Of a stretch of 64,000 nt of DNA, positions 37,672 to 46,645 are shown in pieces. The notes beneath the pieces are model-generated. The model saw only the letters and a program-made list of their open reading frames with translations. It was not told where the DNA came from and did not search any database. Within the stretch, counting starts at the first letter, position 1; the number at the start of each line of letters is the position of its first letter. The position numbers and the translations under genes were made by a program. The DNA comes from Hyphomicrobiales bacterium (GTDB lineage: Bacteria > Pseudomonadota > Alphaproteobacteria > Rhizobiales > Rhizobiaceae), in NCBI GenBank assembly GCA_900469965.1, contig UBZP01000015.1:50339-114338 (forward strand). Reading direction: 5' to 3'.

Positions 37672-38466
37672 TTGACCGATCACGATGCCTTCACCCAGAA
37701 TCTGCGCCATGCCTGCGCGACGCGGCGCTCGATCTCGCAGATCTGCCGGGACATCGGCATCAACCGGCAGCAGTTCAATCGCTATATCGCCGGCGAGGCG
37801 CGGCCTTCGGCGCACAACGTTGCCCGCATCGCCGCCTTCTTCGGGGTGGCCCCGCAGGATTTCGACCTGCCGCCGAAGCTGTTTCCCGCGCGGCTGACGC
37901 GGCCGGACCGCGACCGCTCGGCGGCCGGCGGGCTGCTCGACGGCTTTCCCGGCGATATCGCAGCACTCCGCCGCCATGCCGGCTACTACCAGACCTACCA
38001 CATCTCGCCGTCCTGGCCGGGGCTGGTCGTCTGCTCCTGCGCGCGCATCCACGAGGAGGGCGGCACGGTCCGGGTGAAGTCGATCGAGCGCATCCACGAC
38101 GCCGAGAACGAGATCCATCAGTTCTCCAAATATGTCGGGCTCGTCACCTTCTGGCGCAACCGCATCTTCATCGCCGAGCGCAGCGTCGGCCAGCAGCCGA
38201 TGCTGTCGCAGACGATCCTGATGCCGTTCGAGGTGCACCAACGCGTCTACCTGCGGGGCACGACCATGGGCGTCTCCTGGCGCAAGGAGAACCTGCCCTA
38301 TGCCTCGCGGATGATCTGGCGCCATATCGGCCAGGAGCCGGACTTGAGGCAGATGCTGTCGCGCTGCGGCGTGCTGCCGTTTTCCTCCCGGCAACTGCCG
38401 GCCACGGTGCGCAGCTTCCTCGACACGCCGGAGGCGGAGGTGCTGACGGTGCCGACGGATTACTGA
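37672..38466 (+). CDS. XRE-type helix-turn-helix transcriptional regulator (264 aa)
   Basis: The N-terminal HTH is 'SISQICRDIGINRQQFNRYI' followed by 'GEARPSAHNVARIAAFFGV', typical of XRE/Cro-type domains. The remaining 190 residues form an unnamed effector domain found with rhizobial HTH proteins. The start is TTG 37672 with AGAGG 7-11 bases upstream; no in-frame ATG precedes the HTH. It is divergent from the orphan binding-protein gene (start 37544), which is probably its target (inference). Confidence 0.78.
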   Translation: MTDHDAFTQNLRHACATRRSISQICRDIGINRQQFNRYIAGEARPSAHNVARIAAFFGVAPQDFDLPPKLFPARLTRPDRDRSAAGGLLDGFPGDIAALRRHAGYYQTYHISPSWPGLVVCSCARIHEEGGTVRVKSIERIHDAENEIHQFSKYVGLVTFWRNRIFIAERSVGQQPMLSQTILMPFEVHQRVYLRGTTMGVSWRKENLPYASRMIWRHIGQEPDLRQMLSRCGVLPFSSRQLPATVRSFLDTPEAEVLTVPTDY

Positions 38467-38475
38467 GGCTCGGAA

Positions 38476-38858
38476 CTACGTGTTTTCCCAACGGCGGACC
38501 TGGCCGACACCTTCGTCGAACTCCGCCGCGAAGACGGGCGAGGCGAGGACGGCGTGGATATGAAGGCGCGTGGTGCCGCCATTTCGAAAACCGTGCCTTG
38601 CCCGGCGGGGATGACGACCGACGCGCCCGCGCCACACTCCAGACGTTCCCGATCGATCCATATCTCCGCCCGGCCGGCGATCACGGTCAGGACCTCCTCG
38701 ACGTCATGGACATGTGTCGGCGCGCCCTCACCGGGATCCACCCACTGCTCGAAGATGCAGAGTGCTGTCGCGCCATCGCAGGCGGCAACGATCCTGCGCG
38801 TCCTCACGCCGGGGCGCCATTCCTCCGTCGGCTGATCGCTGTGCGTGATGGCTTTCAT
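38476..38858 (-). pseudogene. Cupin-domain protein gene with an apparent -1 frameshift near 38582
   Basis: The first part reads MKAITHSDQPTEEWRPGVRT and has cupin motif 1 'PGEGAPTHVHDVEEVLTVIA' and the strand 'IWIDRERLECGAGASVVIPA', ending at GTVFE. The zero frame then degenerates to a Ser/Arg/Pro-rich tail ending at 38460. The neighbouring frame gives a sensible cupin C-terminus (NGGTTRLHIHAVLASPVFAA, then EFDEGVGQVRRWENT) ending with TAG at 38476. One extra A in the run at 38582-38584 would restore FENGGTTRL. This is either a genuine recent mutation or a sequencing error. An intact protein would be about 127 aa, a small cytosolic cupin. Confidence 0.7.
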
Positions 38859-38951
38859 CCGTCTCCCGCCTTCGCTCGGTGGCATGGCCAGCAGTGATGA
38901 TAGCAGGGCGCACGGTTCGCGTGCGAGCGGTCGCCGCCCCGGGAAGCAGCG

Positions 38952-39944
38952 CTACGTTCCGGTGACCATCGCGGCAAAGGCCGCGATATCCACATTGCCG
39001 CCGCTGAGCACGATGCCGACACGCTTGCCGTTGCAGGGGATGATGCCGTTGAAGACGGCGGCGGCGGCGAGGCAGCCGGTCGGCTCGACGATAATCTTCA
39101 TCCGCTCGGCGAAGAAGCGCATCGTCTCCACCAACTGCGCGTCCGTGACGGTGACGATGTCGGCCACCTTGTCCTGCAGGATCGGGAAATTGTGGTTGCC
39201 GACATGGGTCGGAAGCGCGCCGTCGGCGATCGAACGCGGCACGGGGATCGTCACGATCTCGCCCTTGCGCAGCGACTGCTGGCCGTCGTTGCCGGCCTCG
39301 GGTTCGACGCCGATGACGGTGCAGCCCGAAGAGAGTGCCCTGGCGGCAAGCGCGGAGCCGGCGAGCAGGCCGCCGCCGCCGAGCGGCACCACCAGGAGGT
39401 CGAGCGCGCCCGTCTCCTCGATCAGTTCGAGGGCGGCCGTTCCCTGGCCGGCGATGACGTCGGGATGGTCGTAGGGCGGGATCAGGGCCGCGCCGCGCTC
39501 GCGGGCGATCCGGTCGCTGATCGCCTGCCGGTCTTCCGTGTAGCGGTCGTAGAGGATGATTTCGGCGCCGTAGCCGCTGGTCGCCGCCATCTTCATCGCC
39601 GGTGCATCCTGCGGCATGACGATGGTGGCCGGCACGCCCTGCAACTGCGCGGCATAGGCGATCGCCTGGGCGTGGTTGCCGGACGAAAAGGCGACGACGC
39701 CGTTCCGGCTCGCTTCCGGGGCGAGGGCGGCAATCGCATTGTAGGCGCCGCGAAATTTGAAGGCCCCGACCCGCTGCAGGTTCTCGGCCTTGAAGAACAG
39801 CGTGGCGCCGGCCCTGGCGTCGGCCGTCCGGGAGGTGAGGACCGGCGTGCGGTGCGCCTGGCCGGCGATGCGCGCCCGGGCGGCGAGCACGTCGTCGAAG
39901 GTGGGGATGCGCAGGGATTGTGACTGGCCGCCGCTGTCGTTCAT
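38952..39944 (-). CDS. PLP-dependent threonine/serine dehydratase-like enzyme, fold type II (330 aa)
   Basis: The PLP lysine lies in GAFKFRGAYNA, with the phosphate-binding glycine loop VPLGGGGLLAGSALAA and the asparagine loop SSGNHAQAIAYAA, as in threonine ammonia-lyase and serine racemase. The short length (330) lacks the ACT regulatory domain of biosynthetic IlvA, so it is a catabolic dehydratase or racemase-like enzyme; a hydroxyectoine-type dehydratase is an alternative. ATG 39944 has GGAGAG upstream. It has no clear operon partner; the cupin gene lies 93 bases downstream. Confidence 0.82.
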   Translation of the reverse strand: MNDSGGQSQSLRIPTFDDVLAARARIAGQAHRTPVLTSRTADARAGATLFFKAENLQRVGAFKFRGAYNAIAALAPEASRNGVVAFSSGNHAQAIAYAAQLQGVPATIVMPQDAPAMKMAATSGYGAEIILYDRYTEDRQAISDRIARERGAALIPPYDHPDVIAGQGTAALELIEETGALDLLVVPLGGGGLLAGSALAARALSSGCTVIGVEPEAGNDGQQSLRKGEIVTIPVPRSIADGALPTHVGNHNFPILQDKVADIVTVTDAQLVETMRFFAERMKIIVEPTGCLAAAAVFNGIIPCNGKRVGIVLSGGNVDIAAFAAMVTGT

Positions 39945-40377
39945 CGGGCTCTCCGTTTCAGGGCACATGCAGCCCGGGTGCGGAGTGTGCCGGGGCGCAA
40001 GCGCGGCGGCAAGTGCCGGAGGCGAAAAGGCAAGGCGGTCGCATGCGGCAAGTCCCCCTCTGGCCTGCCGGCCATCTCCCCACAAGGGGGAAGGACGTTC
40101 CGTGGCGACCCTCTCCCTCAGTCATCCCGGCCCCCGAGCCGGGATCCAGCCGCGCCGCGTCCGCGGCGCAAAAGAAACCTTTTGCGCGCAAGGACTTGCG
40201 CGCGCTGGATGCCGGATCAAGTCCGGCATGACGGATGGGCGTGCGCCGGCGCCGGGTCAAGCCCCTCGACCTTGTGGGGGCCTCTCACGGGGTTCGCCTT
40301 CCTGGCGGCGCCACGACCTTCTCCGGATCGGGATTGATCTGCATGCGGGGCGATGTTCTCGCCAGTGATTTGGAAGC
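39945..40377. other. 433-bp intergenic region filled with repeats
   Basis: No gene is seen here. It contains a half palindromic unit (about 40050-40090, TCCCCCTCTGGCCTGCCGGC then CATCTCCCC), related to those at 48.7 and 52 kb. The dispersed repeat copy 2 follows at 40121-40234. The remaining 140 bases up to the ABC ATPase stop show nothing recognisable. Confidence 0.6.
40121..40234. repeat. Dispersed palindromic intergenic repeat, copy 2
   Basis: It begins GTCATCCCGG and ends GTCCGGCATGACGG. The last 51 bases (40184-40234) are identical to 11534-11584, including the GCGCGCAAGGACTTGCGCGC inverted repeat. Confidence 0.8.
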
Positions 40378-42024
40378 TCAGTTCCCCGCGCTCTCCATCC
40401 GCCGCGTCTTCAGCACCTTCTCCAGCCAGCCGATCTCCATCTCGGGGACGGATTTGAGGAGGAGGTCGGTATAGTCGTCGAAGGGCGGCGACAGCACCTT
40501 CGATTTCGGGCCGAAGCGCACGAGGCGGCCGCGGTGCATCACCGCGACGCTGTCGGCGATGGCGCGGACGATGGCGATGTCGTGGGTGATGAACATGTAG
40601 GAGACGCGGGTCTCCTCCTGCAGCTTCAAAAGCAGCTTGAGGATGCCTTCGGCCACCAGCGGATCGAGCGCCGAGGTCGGTTCGTCGCAGAGGATCAGCT
40701 CGGGACGGGCGGCGAGCGCGCGGGCGATCGCCACGCGCTGCTTCTGACCGCCGGAGAGCTCGGCCGGGAAGCGGTCGAGGAAACGGTCGCCCATCTCGAT
40801 CTGGTCGAGCAGTTCCTTCACGCGCTCGGTCTTCTGCCGGCCGTGCATTCCGAAATAGAAGGTCAGCGGCCGGCCGATGATGTTGCGCACCGTCTGGCGC
40901 GGGTTCATCGCCGTATCGGCCATCTGGTAGATCATCTGGATCCGGCGCAGTTCCTCGTTTCCGCGGCCCTTCAGTGCCCGCGGCAGCGGCTTGCCGTCGA
41001 AGCTGACGGTGCCCTCCTGCGGCGGCAGCAGCCCGGTGATGACGCGGGCGAGCGTCGACTTGCCCGAGCCGCTCTCGCCGACGACGGCCAGGGTCTGGCC
41101 CTTCGGCAGGTGCAGCGAGACGTTCTGCAGCACCTTGAAGCCATTGGAATAGCCGGCGGTGACGTTGTCGACCTTGAGCAGGGTGCCGGACTGGTCGGCC
41201 GCCTCCTCGCGGCCGGTGCCGCGGACGTTGACCAGCGCGCGCGTGTACTCCTGCGTCGGCGCCTCGATGATCTGCTTGACCGAGCCGTATTCCACCATCT
41301 TGCCGTGGCGCAGGACGAGGATGTCGTCGGTGATCTGGGCGACGACGGCGAGGTCGTGGGTGATGTAGATCGCCGCCGTATGCGTCTCCTCGATCGCGTG
41401 CTTGATCGCGGCCAGCACGTCGATCTGGGTGGTGACGTCGAGCGCCGTCGTCGGCTCGTCGAAGACGATCAGTTCCGGGTTCGGGCAGAGCGCCATGGCG
41501 GTCATGGCCCGCTGCAACTGGCCGCCGGAGACCTGGTGCGGGTAGCGCTCGCCGAAGGTCTCGGGGTTGGGCAGGCCCAGCACCCGGAAGAGATAGAGCG
41601 CGCGCTTTTCCGCCTCCGCCCGGCTCATGATGCCGTGCTTGAGCGAGGCCTCGATCACCTGTTCGCCGAGCCTGTGGGCCGGGTTGAAGGCGGCGGCGGC
41701 CGATTGCGCCACGTAGCAGACCTTGGCGCCGCGCACCTTGCGGATGCCGGTGTGGTCGAGCTTGAGCAGGTCCTGGCCGTTCAGCCTGACCTCGCCGCCG
41801 GTGATGCGCACGCCGCCGCGGCCATAGGCGAGCGCGGTCAGGCCGATCGTCGACTTGCCGGCGCCGGATTCGCCGATCAGGCCCAGCACCTTGCCCTTCT
41901 GGACGTCGAAGTTGACGCCCTCGACCAGGGTGACGGTCTTCGGCGGCTCGCCCGGCGGGTAGCTCGTCGCCTCGATCTTCAGATTGCGGACGGAAAGCAG
42001 CTCGGTCCTTGACGGTTCAGGCAT
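40378..42024 (-). CDS. ABC transporter ATP-binding protein with two fused ATPase domains (DppDF-like, 548 aa)
   Basis: There are two complete ABC domains. The first has Walker A GESGAGKST and signature VSGGQLQRAMTAMAL. The second has Walker A GESGSGKST (about residue 315), signature LSGGQKQRVAIARAL and Walker B LILCDEPTSALD. Peptide/nickel-type importers usually have two separate ATPases; the fusion is common in rhizobia. The start overlaps the upstream permease stop (ATGCCTGA, 42024-42017). It would power import with the permeases at 42017-43968 and the binding protein at 43968. Confidence 0.92.
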   Translation of the reverse strand: MPEPSRTELLSVRNLKIEATSYPPGEPPKTVTLVEGVNFDVQKGKVLGLIGESGAGKSTIGLTALAYGRGGVRITGGEVRLNGQDLLKLDHTGIRKVRGAKVCYVAQSAAAAFNPAHRLGEQVIEASLKHGIMSRAEAEKRALYLFRVLGLPNPETFGERYPHQVSGGQLQRAMTAMALCPNPELIVFDEPTTALDVTTQIDVLAAIKHAIEETHTAAIYITHDLAVVAQITDDILVLRHGKMVEYGSVKQIIEAPTQEYTRALVNVRGTGREEAADQSGTLLKVDNVTAGYSNGFKVLQNVSLHLPKGQTLAVVGESGSGKSTLARVITGLLPPQEGTVSFDGKPLPRALKGRGNEELRRIQMIYQMADTAMNPRQTVRNIIGRPLTFYFGMHGRQKTERVKELLDQIEMGDRFLDRFPAELSGGQKQRVAIARALAARPELILCDEPTSALDPLVAEGILKLLLKLQEETRVSYMFITHDIAIVRAIADSVAVMHRGRLVRFGPKSKVLSPPFDDYTDLLLKSVPEMEIGWLEKVLKTRRMESAGN

Positions 42025-42844
42025 CGCCGCGTCCTCCCTTCAGGCTCGAGGTGCGTTTCATCAGCCAGTCGACGACGAGGTTGATGCAGATGGTGAGAAG
42101 CGCGATCGCCGCACCCGGGACGAGGGCTGCGGAGATGCCGAAGATGATGCCGTCCTTGTTGTCCTTGACCATGCCGCCCCAGTCGGCGGCCGGCGGCTGG
42201 ATGCCGAGGCCGAGGAAGGAGAGGGTGGAGAGGAAGAGGATGGAGAAGGCGAAGCGCAGGCCGAATTCGGCCAGAAGCGGCGACAGCGTGTTCGGCAGGA
42301 TCTCGCGGAAGATGATCCAGCCGGTGCCTTCGCCGCGCAGGCGGGCGGCCTCGACGAACTCCATCACCGCGACGTCGAGCGCTACCGCCCGGCCGATGCG
42401 GTAGACGCGGGTGCTGTCGAGCACCGCCATCACGAGGATCAGGATCCACAGGTGCTGCGGCAGGACGGCGAGGACGACGAGGGCGAAGATCAGGGTGGGG
42501 ATCGCCATCATCAGGTCGTTGAAGCGCGAGAACAGCTGGTCGATCAAGCCGCCGGTCACCGCGGCGATGAAGGAGAGCAGCATGCCGAGGCTGAAGGACA
42601 GGATGGTCGCCGCCAGCGCCACGAAGATCGTGGTGCGGGCGCCGAAGATCAGGCGCGACAGCAGATCGCGGCCGAGGTTGTCGGTGCCGAGCAGGAACTC
42701 GCCGCCCATCGGCGACCAGATCTCGCCGACGATCTCGCTCTCGCCGTGCGGGGCGATGAAGGGGGCGAAGATGGCACAGAACAGGGCGAGCGCGATGCCG
42801 GCGATCCCGATCCAGGCGCTTAGGGGAATGGCGCGCAATCTCAT
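42017..42844 (-). CDS. ABC transporter permease, DppC-like (275 aa)
   Basis: An N-terminal helix is followed by the OppC-type periplasmic segment 'GGEFLLGTDNLGRDLLSRLI' and a BPD_transp_1 domain with EAA loop 'EFVEAARLRGEGTGWIIFRE'. About six helices are predicted. The start overlaps the DppB-like stop (ATGA, 42844-42841) and its end overlaps the ATPase start by 8 bases, a fully coupled operon. Confidence 0.92.
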   Translation of the reverse strand: MRLRAIPLSAWIGIAGIALALFCAIFAPFIAPHGESEIVGEIWSPMGGEFLLGTDNLGRDLLSRLIFGARTTIFVALAATILSFSLGMLLSFIAAVTGGLIDQLFSRFNDLMMAIPTLIFALVVLAVLPQHLWILILVMAVLDSTRVYRIGRAVALDVAVMEFVEAARLRGEGTGWIIFREILPNTLSPLLAEFGLRFAFSILFLSTLSFLGLGIQPPAADWGGMVKDNKDGIIFGISAALVPGAAIALLTICINLVVDWLMKRTSSLKGGRGDA

Positions 42845-43968
42845 CGCGGATGCCTCAGTCTCGGATTGGCGATGATGGCGAGGATGTCTGCCGTCATGTT
42901 CAGGAAGATGTAGAAGGCGGCGAAGATCAGCCCGCAGGCCTGCACCACCGGCATGTCGCGCACCGTCACCGCATCGACCATGTACTGGCCCATGCCGGGA
43001 TAGACGAACACGACCTCGACGACGACGACGCCGACGACGAGGTAGGCGAGGTTGAGCGCGATCACGTTGATGACGGGGGCGACCGCGTTCGGGGCGGCGT
43101 GCCTGGCTATGATGCGAAGGCCGCTGAGCCCCTTCAGTTCCGCCGTCTCGACATAGGCCGACGACATGACGTTGAGGATCGCAGCCCGCGTCATGCGCAT
43201 CATGTGGGCGAGGACCACCAGCACCAGCGTCGCGGTGGGAAGGGCGATGGCCGACAGGCGCTCGGTCAGGCTCATGCTGTCATAGACGGTGGCCGGGAAG
43301 GTGGCGATGCCCATCTGCACGGCGAAGAAGAGGATCAGCAGGTATCCGACGAAGAACTCGGGCAGCGAGATCGCCGCCAGCGAGAAGACGTTGATCACCT
43401 TGTCGGCGAGGCGGTCGCGGTAGTGCACGGCGAGCATGCCGAGCCCGATCGCCAGCGGGATCGAGATGATCGCGGCGAAGAAGGCGAGGAAGAGCGAGTT
43501 ACCGAGTCGCTTGCCGATCTGCTCGCTGACGGAGTTGCGCGAGGCCCAGGACGTGCCGAAATCGCCCTGCAGGGCGCCGCCCAGCCACTGGAAATAGCGG
43601 GTGGTGGCGGGCTGGTCGAGGCCGAGATCCTTGCGGATGTTCTCGACCGCCTGCGGCGTCGCCGACTGGCCGAGATAGGTGGTGGCGAAGTCGCCGGGCA
43701 GCGCCTCGACGCCGCCGAAGATCATCAGCGAGACGGCAAAGAGCAGGGCGATGCTGAGCGCCAGCCGCTGGAGGACGAGGGCGGCGAGCGGGCTCTTGCG
43801 GACAAATCGCCCCCAGGGCGACAGGATGCCGTCGTTGGCCGGGGAGAGGGTGGACAATGACGGCGTTGCCGCCAGCGTGTCGGTTCCGGCCGGGCCCGAA
43901 GGCTGCGGGTTTGCACCCGCAGCCTTCGGCGCCATCAGGCCAGGATCTTGTGCCGGTCCGCCAGGCAT
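42841..43968 (-). CDS. ABC transporter permease, DppB-like, with unusual N-terminal extension (375 aa)
   Basis: Residues from about 65 onward form a standard DppB permease (ALSIALLFAVSLMIFGGVEA, then 'FGTSWASRNSVSEQIGKRLG' and the EAA loop 'YVETAELKGLSGLRIIARHA'). The first 60 residues are Ala/Pro/Gly-rich and untypical. They include a perfect 15-bp-arm hairpin at DNA level (43896-43929). ATG 43968 overlaps the binding-protein stop, but the true start may lie downstream of the hairpin, for example an in-frame TTG near 43857. The hairpin position suggests an intercistronic control element. Confidence 0.85.
   Translation of the reverse strand: MPGGPAQDPGLMAPKAAGANPQPSGPAGTDTLAATPSLSTLSPANDGILSPWGRFVRKSPLAALVLQRLALSIALLFAVSLMIFGGVEALPGDFATTYLGQSATPQAVENIRKDLGLDQPATTRYFQWLGGALQGDFGTSWASRNSVSEQIGKRLGNSLFLAFFAAIISIPLAIGLGMLAVHYRDRLADKVINVFSLAAISLPEFFVGYLLILFFAVQMGIATFPATVYDSMSLTERLSAIALPTATLVLVVLAHMMRMTRAAILNVMSSAYVETAELKGLSGLRIIARHAAPNAVAPVINVIALNLAYLVVGVVVVEVVFVYPGMGQYMVDAVTVRDMPVVQACGLIFAAFYIFLNMTADILAIIANPRLRHPR
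43896..43929 (-). promoter_or_regulatory. Perfect 15-bp-arm hairpin between the DppA-like stop and the DppB permease core
   Basis: CCGAAGGCTGCGGGT and ACCCGCAGCCTTCGG are separated by the 4-base loop ttgc, 38 to 71 bases downstream of the binding-protein stop. Comparable stem-loops after periplasmic binding-protein genes protect their mRNA or attenuate the permease message. If the annotated ATG is right, it would be translated, which is unusual. Confidence 0.6.
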
Positions 43969-45557
43969 CAGGATTCGAGCCAGACGCGGGTTGCGACATA
44001 GCCGTTGGACATGTCGTTACCGATGTCGTGGACGTAGCCCTTCACCTGCTTGGAGGCGGCGTTGACGAAGTCGTTGAACATGGGGAGGATCAGGCCGCCC
44101 TCGTCGCGCACCATCATCGCCATGGTCCGGTACATCTCCTTGCGCTTGGCCTCGTCGAGTTCCGAGCGGGCCTCGAGCAGGATCTTGTCGAAGTCCGGGC
44201 GCAGGAAGCGGGTGTCGTTCCAGTCCGCGGTCGACAGATAGGCGGTCGAGTACATCTGGTCCTGGGTCGGACGGCCGCCCCAGTAGGAGGTCGAGAACGG
44301 CTGGACGTTCCAGACGTTGGACCAGTAGCCGTCGCCCGGCTCGCGCTTGACCTCGATCTCGATGCCGGCCTTCTTGGCGCTCTCCTGGTAGAGGACCGCG
44401 GCGTCGACGGCACCGGGGAAGGCGACGTCGGAGGTGCGCAGCAGGACCGGGCCGCTGTGGCCGGACTTCTTGTAGTGGAAGGCGGCCTTGTCGGGATCAT
44501 AGGCGCGCTGCTCGATGCCTTCGGGGAAGAGGGCATAGGTCTCGTTGATCGGGAAGTCGTTGCCGACCTTGCCGTAGCCGCCGAGGATCTTCTGCACCAT
44601 CGTCTCGCGGTCCATGGCGTATTTCAGCGCCAGGCGCAGGTCGTTGTTGTCGAAAGGCGCGGTGTTGCAGTGCATGATGAACACGTAGTGGCCGCGGCCG
44701 GAGGTGTTCAGGATGTCGACGGTGGGCGCCCGCTTCAGCAGGCTGACGGTCTTCGGGTCGACGCGGTTGATGTAGTGAACCTGGCCGGAGGAGAGGGCGG
44801 CGATGCGGGCGGTCGCGTCGTTCATCGCGATCATCTCGATCGTGTCGACATAGCCGCGGTCGGAGCGCCAGTCGTCGGCGTTCTTCTCGAAGGTGGCGCG
44901 CACGCCGGGCTCGAAGCTCGTGACCTTGTAGGGGCCGGTGCCGATCATCGCGTCCGGATTGTCGAGGCCGCCGTTCGGCTGGATGACCAGGTGGTAGTCG
45001 GTCAGAAGCAACGGCAGGTCGGCATTGCCTTCGGTGAGCACGAGGACGAGGTTGCCGCCGTCGGCTTTGATCTCCTTGATCGACTTCATCACGCCGAGCG
45101 CGCCGGATTCCGACTTCTCGTCGGTGTGGCGCTGCAGGGTCTTGACGACGTCGTCGACCGTCAGCTCCTTGCCGTCGTGGAACTTCACGCCCTGGCGGAT
45201 CTTGAAGGTCCAGGTGGCGGCGTCGGCGGAGGGCTCCCAGGATTCGGCGAGCGCGGGAACCGGCTTGCCGGTCAGCGGCTCGGATTCGACCAGCATGTCG
45301 CCCCAGTTGCGGCCGACGACGAACATGAACTGCGACAGTGCCTTGGCCGGATCCTTGCTGTCGGTGGCGGCAGCGCCTTCGAGGCCGAGTTTCAGATGAC
45401 CGCCGCGCTTGGGCTCCTGCGCCCTGGCGGCGGTGTCGAACATCGTGCCGGCGGCAGCGAGCGTGACGCCGAAGGCGGCGGCGCGACCCATGAATTCGCG
45501 GCGGTTCATCTTGCCCAGCGTGACCTGGCGCGCGAGATAGTTGGTGTAGTCCGTCAT
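43968..45557 (-). CDS. ABC transporter substrate-binding protein, family 5 (DppA-like, 529 aa)
   Basis: A signal with twin-arginine-like KMNRREFMGRAAAFGVTLAA and cleavage near ARAQ is followed by an SBP_bac_5 domain ('WTFKIRQGVKFHDGKELTVD', 'GTGPYKVTSFEPGVRATFEK'). It is the first gene of a full importer (binding protein, two permeases, fused ATPase). A second, closely similar protein of equal length is encoded at 35955-37544. A proximal AT-rich stretch (45700-45790) likely holds the promoter. Its position between the carnitine genes and the peptidase-like hydrolase leaves the ligand open: peptides, or a modified amine. Confidence 0.88.
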   Translation of the reverse strand: MTDYTNYLARQVTLGKMNRREFMGRAAAFGVTLAAAGTMFDTAARAQEPKRGGHLKLGLEGAAATDSKDPAKALSQFMFVVGRNWGDMLVESEPLTGKPVPALAESWEPSADAATWTFKIRQGVKFHDGKELTVDDVVKTLQRHTDEKSESGALGVMKSIKEIKADGGNLVLVLTEGNADLPLLLTDYHLVIQPNGGLDNPDAMIGTGPYKVTSFEPGVRATFEKNADDWRSDRGYVDTIEMIAMNDATARIAALSSGQVHYINRVDPKTVSLLKRAPTVDILNTSGRGHYVFIMHCNTAPFDNNDLRLALKYAMDRETMVQKILGGYGKVGNDFPINETYALFPEGIEQRAYDPDKAAFHYKKSGHSGPVLLRTSDVAFPGAVDAAVLYQESAKKAGIEIEVKREPGDGYWSNVWNVQPFSTSYWGGRPTQDQMYSTAYLSTADWNDTRFLRPDFDKILLEARSELDEAKRKEMYRTMAMMVRDEGGLILPMFNDFVNAASKQVKGYVHDIGNDMSNGYVATRVWLES

Positions 45558-45858
45558 TCCCCTGTTCCCTTCGTTCGGCCGGTTGGCCTTCTTGTGCTGG
45601 TAGAATTTCTGGTCTGCCGCCTGTCATGTCGCATCGGCGGCTATGCGGTGGCGCGCTCGCGCCTCATGCGGTGGTCAAGGCTCTCCTTCGTGTATGCGGT
45701 TATCTGCGACCGCTTGCTGATTGATAAGATTACTGAAAATGGCGCGGATGTAACGTGTTAAATTTCCTCGCTTGTGTATAAACGGCACTTACGGAAATGC
45801 CCGCGACGAGCGCGAGCACGCATTTTCAGGGCATGGCGATGTGGATCAAGAAGGCCGC
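45558..45858. other. 301-bp upstream region of the Dpp-like operon
   Basis: No gene is seen here. A clearly AT-rich block (about 45720-45790) probably contains the promoter of the Dpp-like operon (minus strand). The stop of the caiD-like gene at 45859 lies inside the small palindrome GGCCGCTCAGCGGCC (45853-45867), which may act as a transcript end. Confidence 0.45.
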
Positions 45859-46641
45859 TCAGCGGCCCTTCCACACCGGATCCCGCTTCTCGGCGAAGGC
45901 GCGTGCGCCCTCGAGCTGGTCCTCGCTCGAATAGAGGACGTCCACCGTCGGAAACTGCCGGCGGGTGATCCTGTTCATCGTCGTCTGGAACGTCTCGCCC
46001 TCGGCGGCGCGCACCACTTCCTTGATCGCGGCATAGACGAGCGGCGGACCGCTCTCCAGCAGCCGTGCCAGTTCCCAGGCGCGGTCGAGCAGCTTGTCGG
46101 CCGGCAGGATCTCGTTGACGAAGCCCCAACGGTGCGCCTCGGCGGCATCCAGCCAGCGGCCGGTCAGCAGCATGTCCATGGCGATGTGGTAGGGGATGCG
46201 TTTCGGAAGCTTGATCGAGGCGGCGTCGGCGACGGTGCCGGAGCGGATCTCGGGAAGGGCGAAGGTGGCATGCTCGGCGGCGAGGATCAGGTCGGTCGAG
46301 AGCGCGATCTCGAGCCCGCCGCCGCAACAGATGCCGTTGACGGCCGCGATGATCGGCTTGTTGAGATCGCGCAGTTCCTGCATGCCGCCGAAGCCGCCGA
46401 CGCCGTAGTCGCCGTCGACGGCGTCACCCGCGGCCGCCGCCTTCAGGTCCCAGCCCGGGCAGAAGAACTTCTCGCCCGCGCCGGTGACGATGGCGACGCG
46501 CAGGGTCCCGTCGTCGCGGAAGTCGCGGAAGATTTCGCCCATGATGCGGCTCGTCACCAGATCGATCGCGTTGGCTTTCGGGCGATCGATCGTGACTTCC
46601 AGAATGCCGCCCTCGCGGCGTTGGCGGATCGGTCCGGTCAT
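45859..46641 (-). CDS. caiD: Carnitinyl-CoA dehydratase/crotonobetainyl-CoA hydratase (260 aa)
   Basis: This crotonase-fold enzyme is strongly similar to E. coli CaiD (261 aa). It shares the N-terminal 'ILEVTIDRPKANAID', the core 'AIVTGAGEKFFCPGWDLKAA' and the C-terminal AFAEKRDPVWKGR. The two catalytic glutamates known in CaiD are at the same positions here (E111 in GGGLEIAL, E131 in FALPEIRSG). It interconverts crotonobetainyl-CoA and carnitinyl-CoA in the cytosol. The gene begins 4 bases after the stop of the acyl-CoA synthetase gene, linking both to the carnitine module that continues to 53 kb. Confidence 0.92.
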   Translation of the reverse strand: MTGPIRQRREGGILEVTIDRPKANAIDLVTSRIMGEIFRDFRDDGTLRVAIVTGAGEKFFCPGWDLKAAAAGDAVDGDYGVGGFGGMQELRDLNKPIIAAVNGICCGGGLEIALSTDLILAAEHATFALPEIRSGTVADAASIKLPKRIPYHIAMDMLLTGRWLDAAEAHRWGFVNEILPADKLLDRAWELARLLESGPPLVYAAIKEVVRAAEGETFQTTMNRITRRQFPTVDVLYSSEDQLEGARAFAEKRDPVWKGR

Positions 46642-46645
46642 GGGC

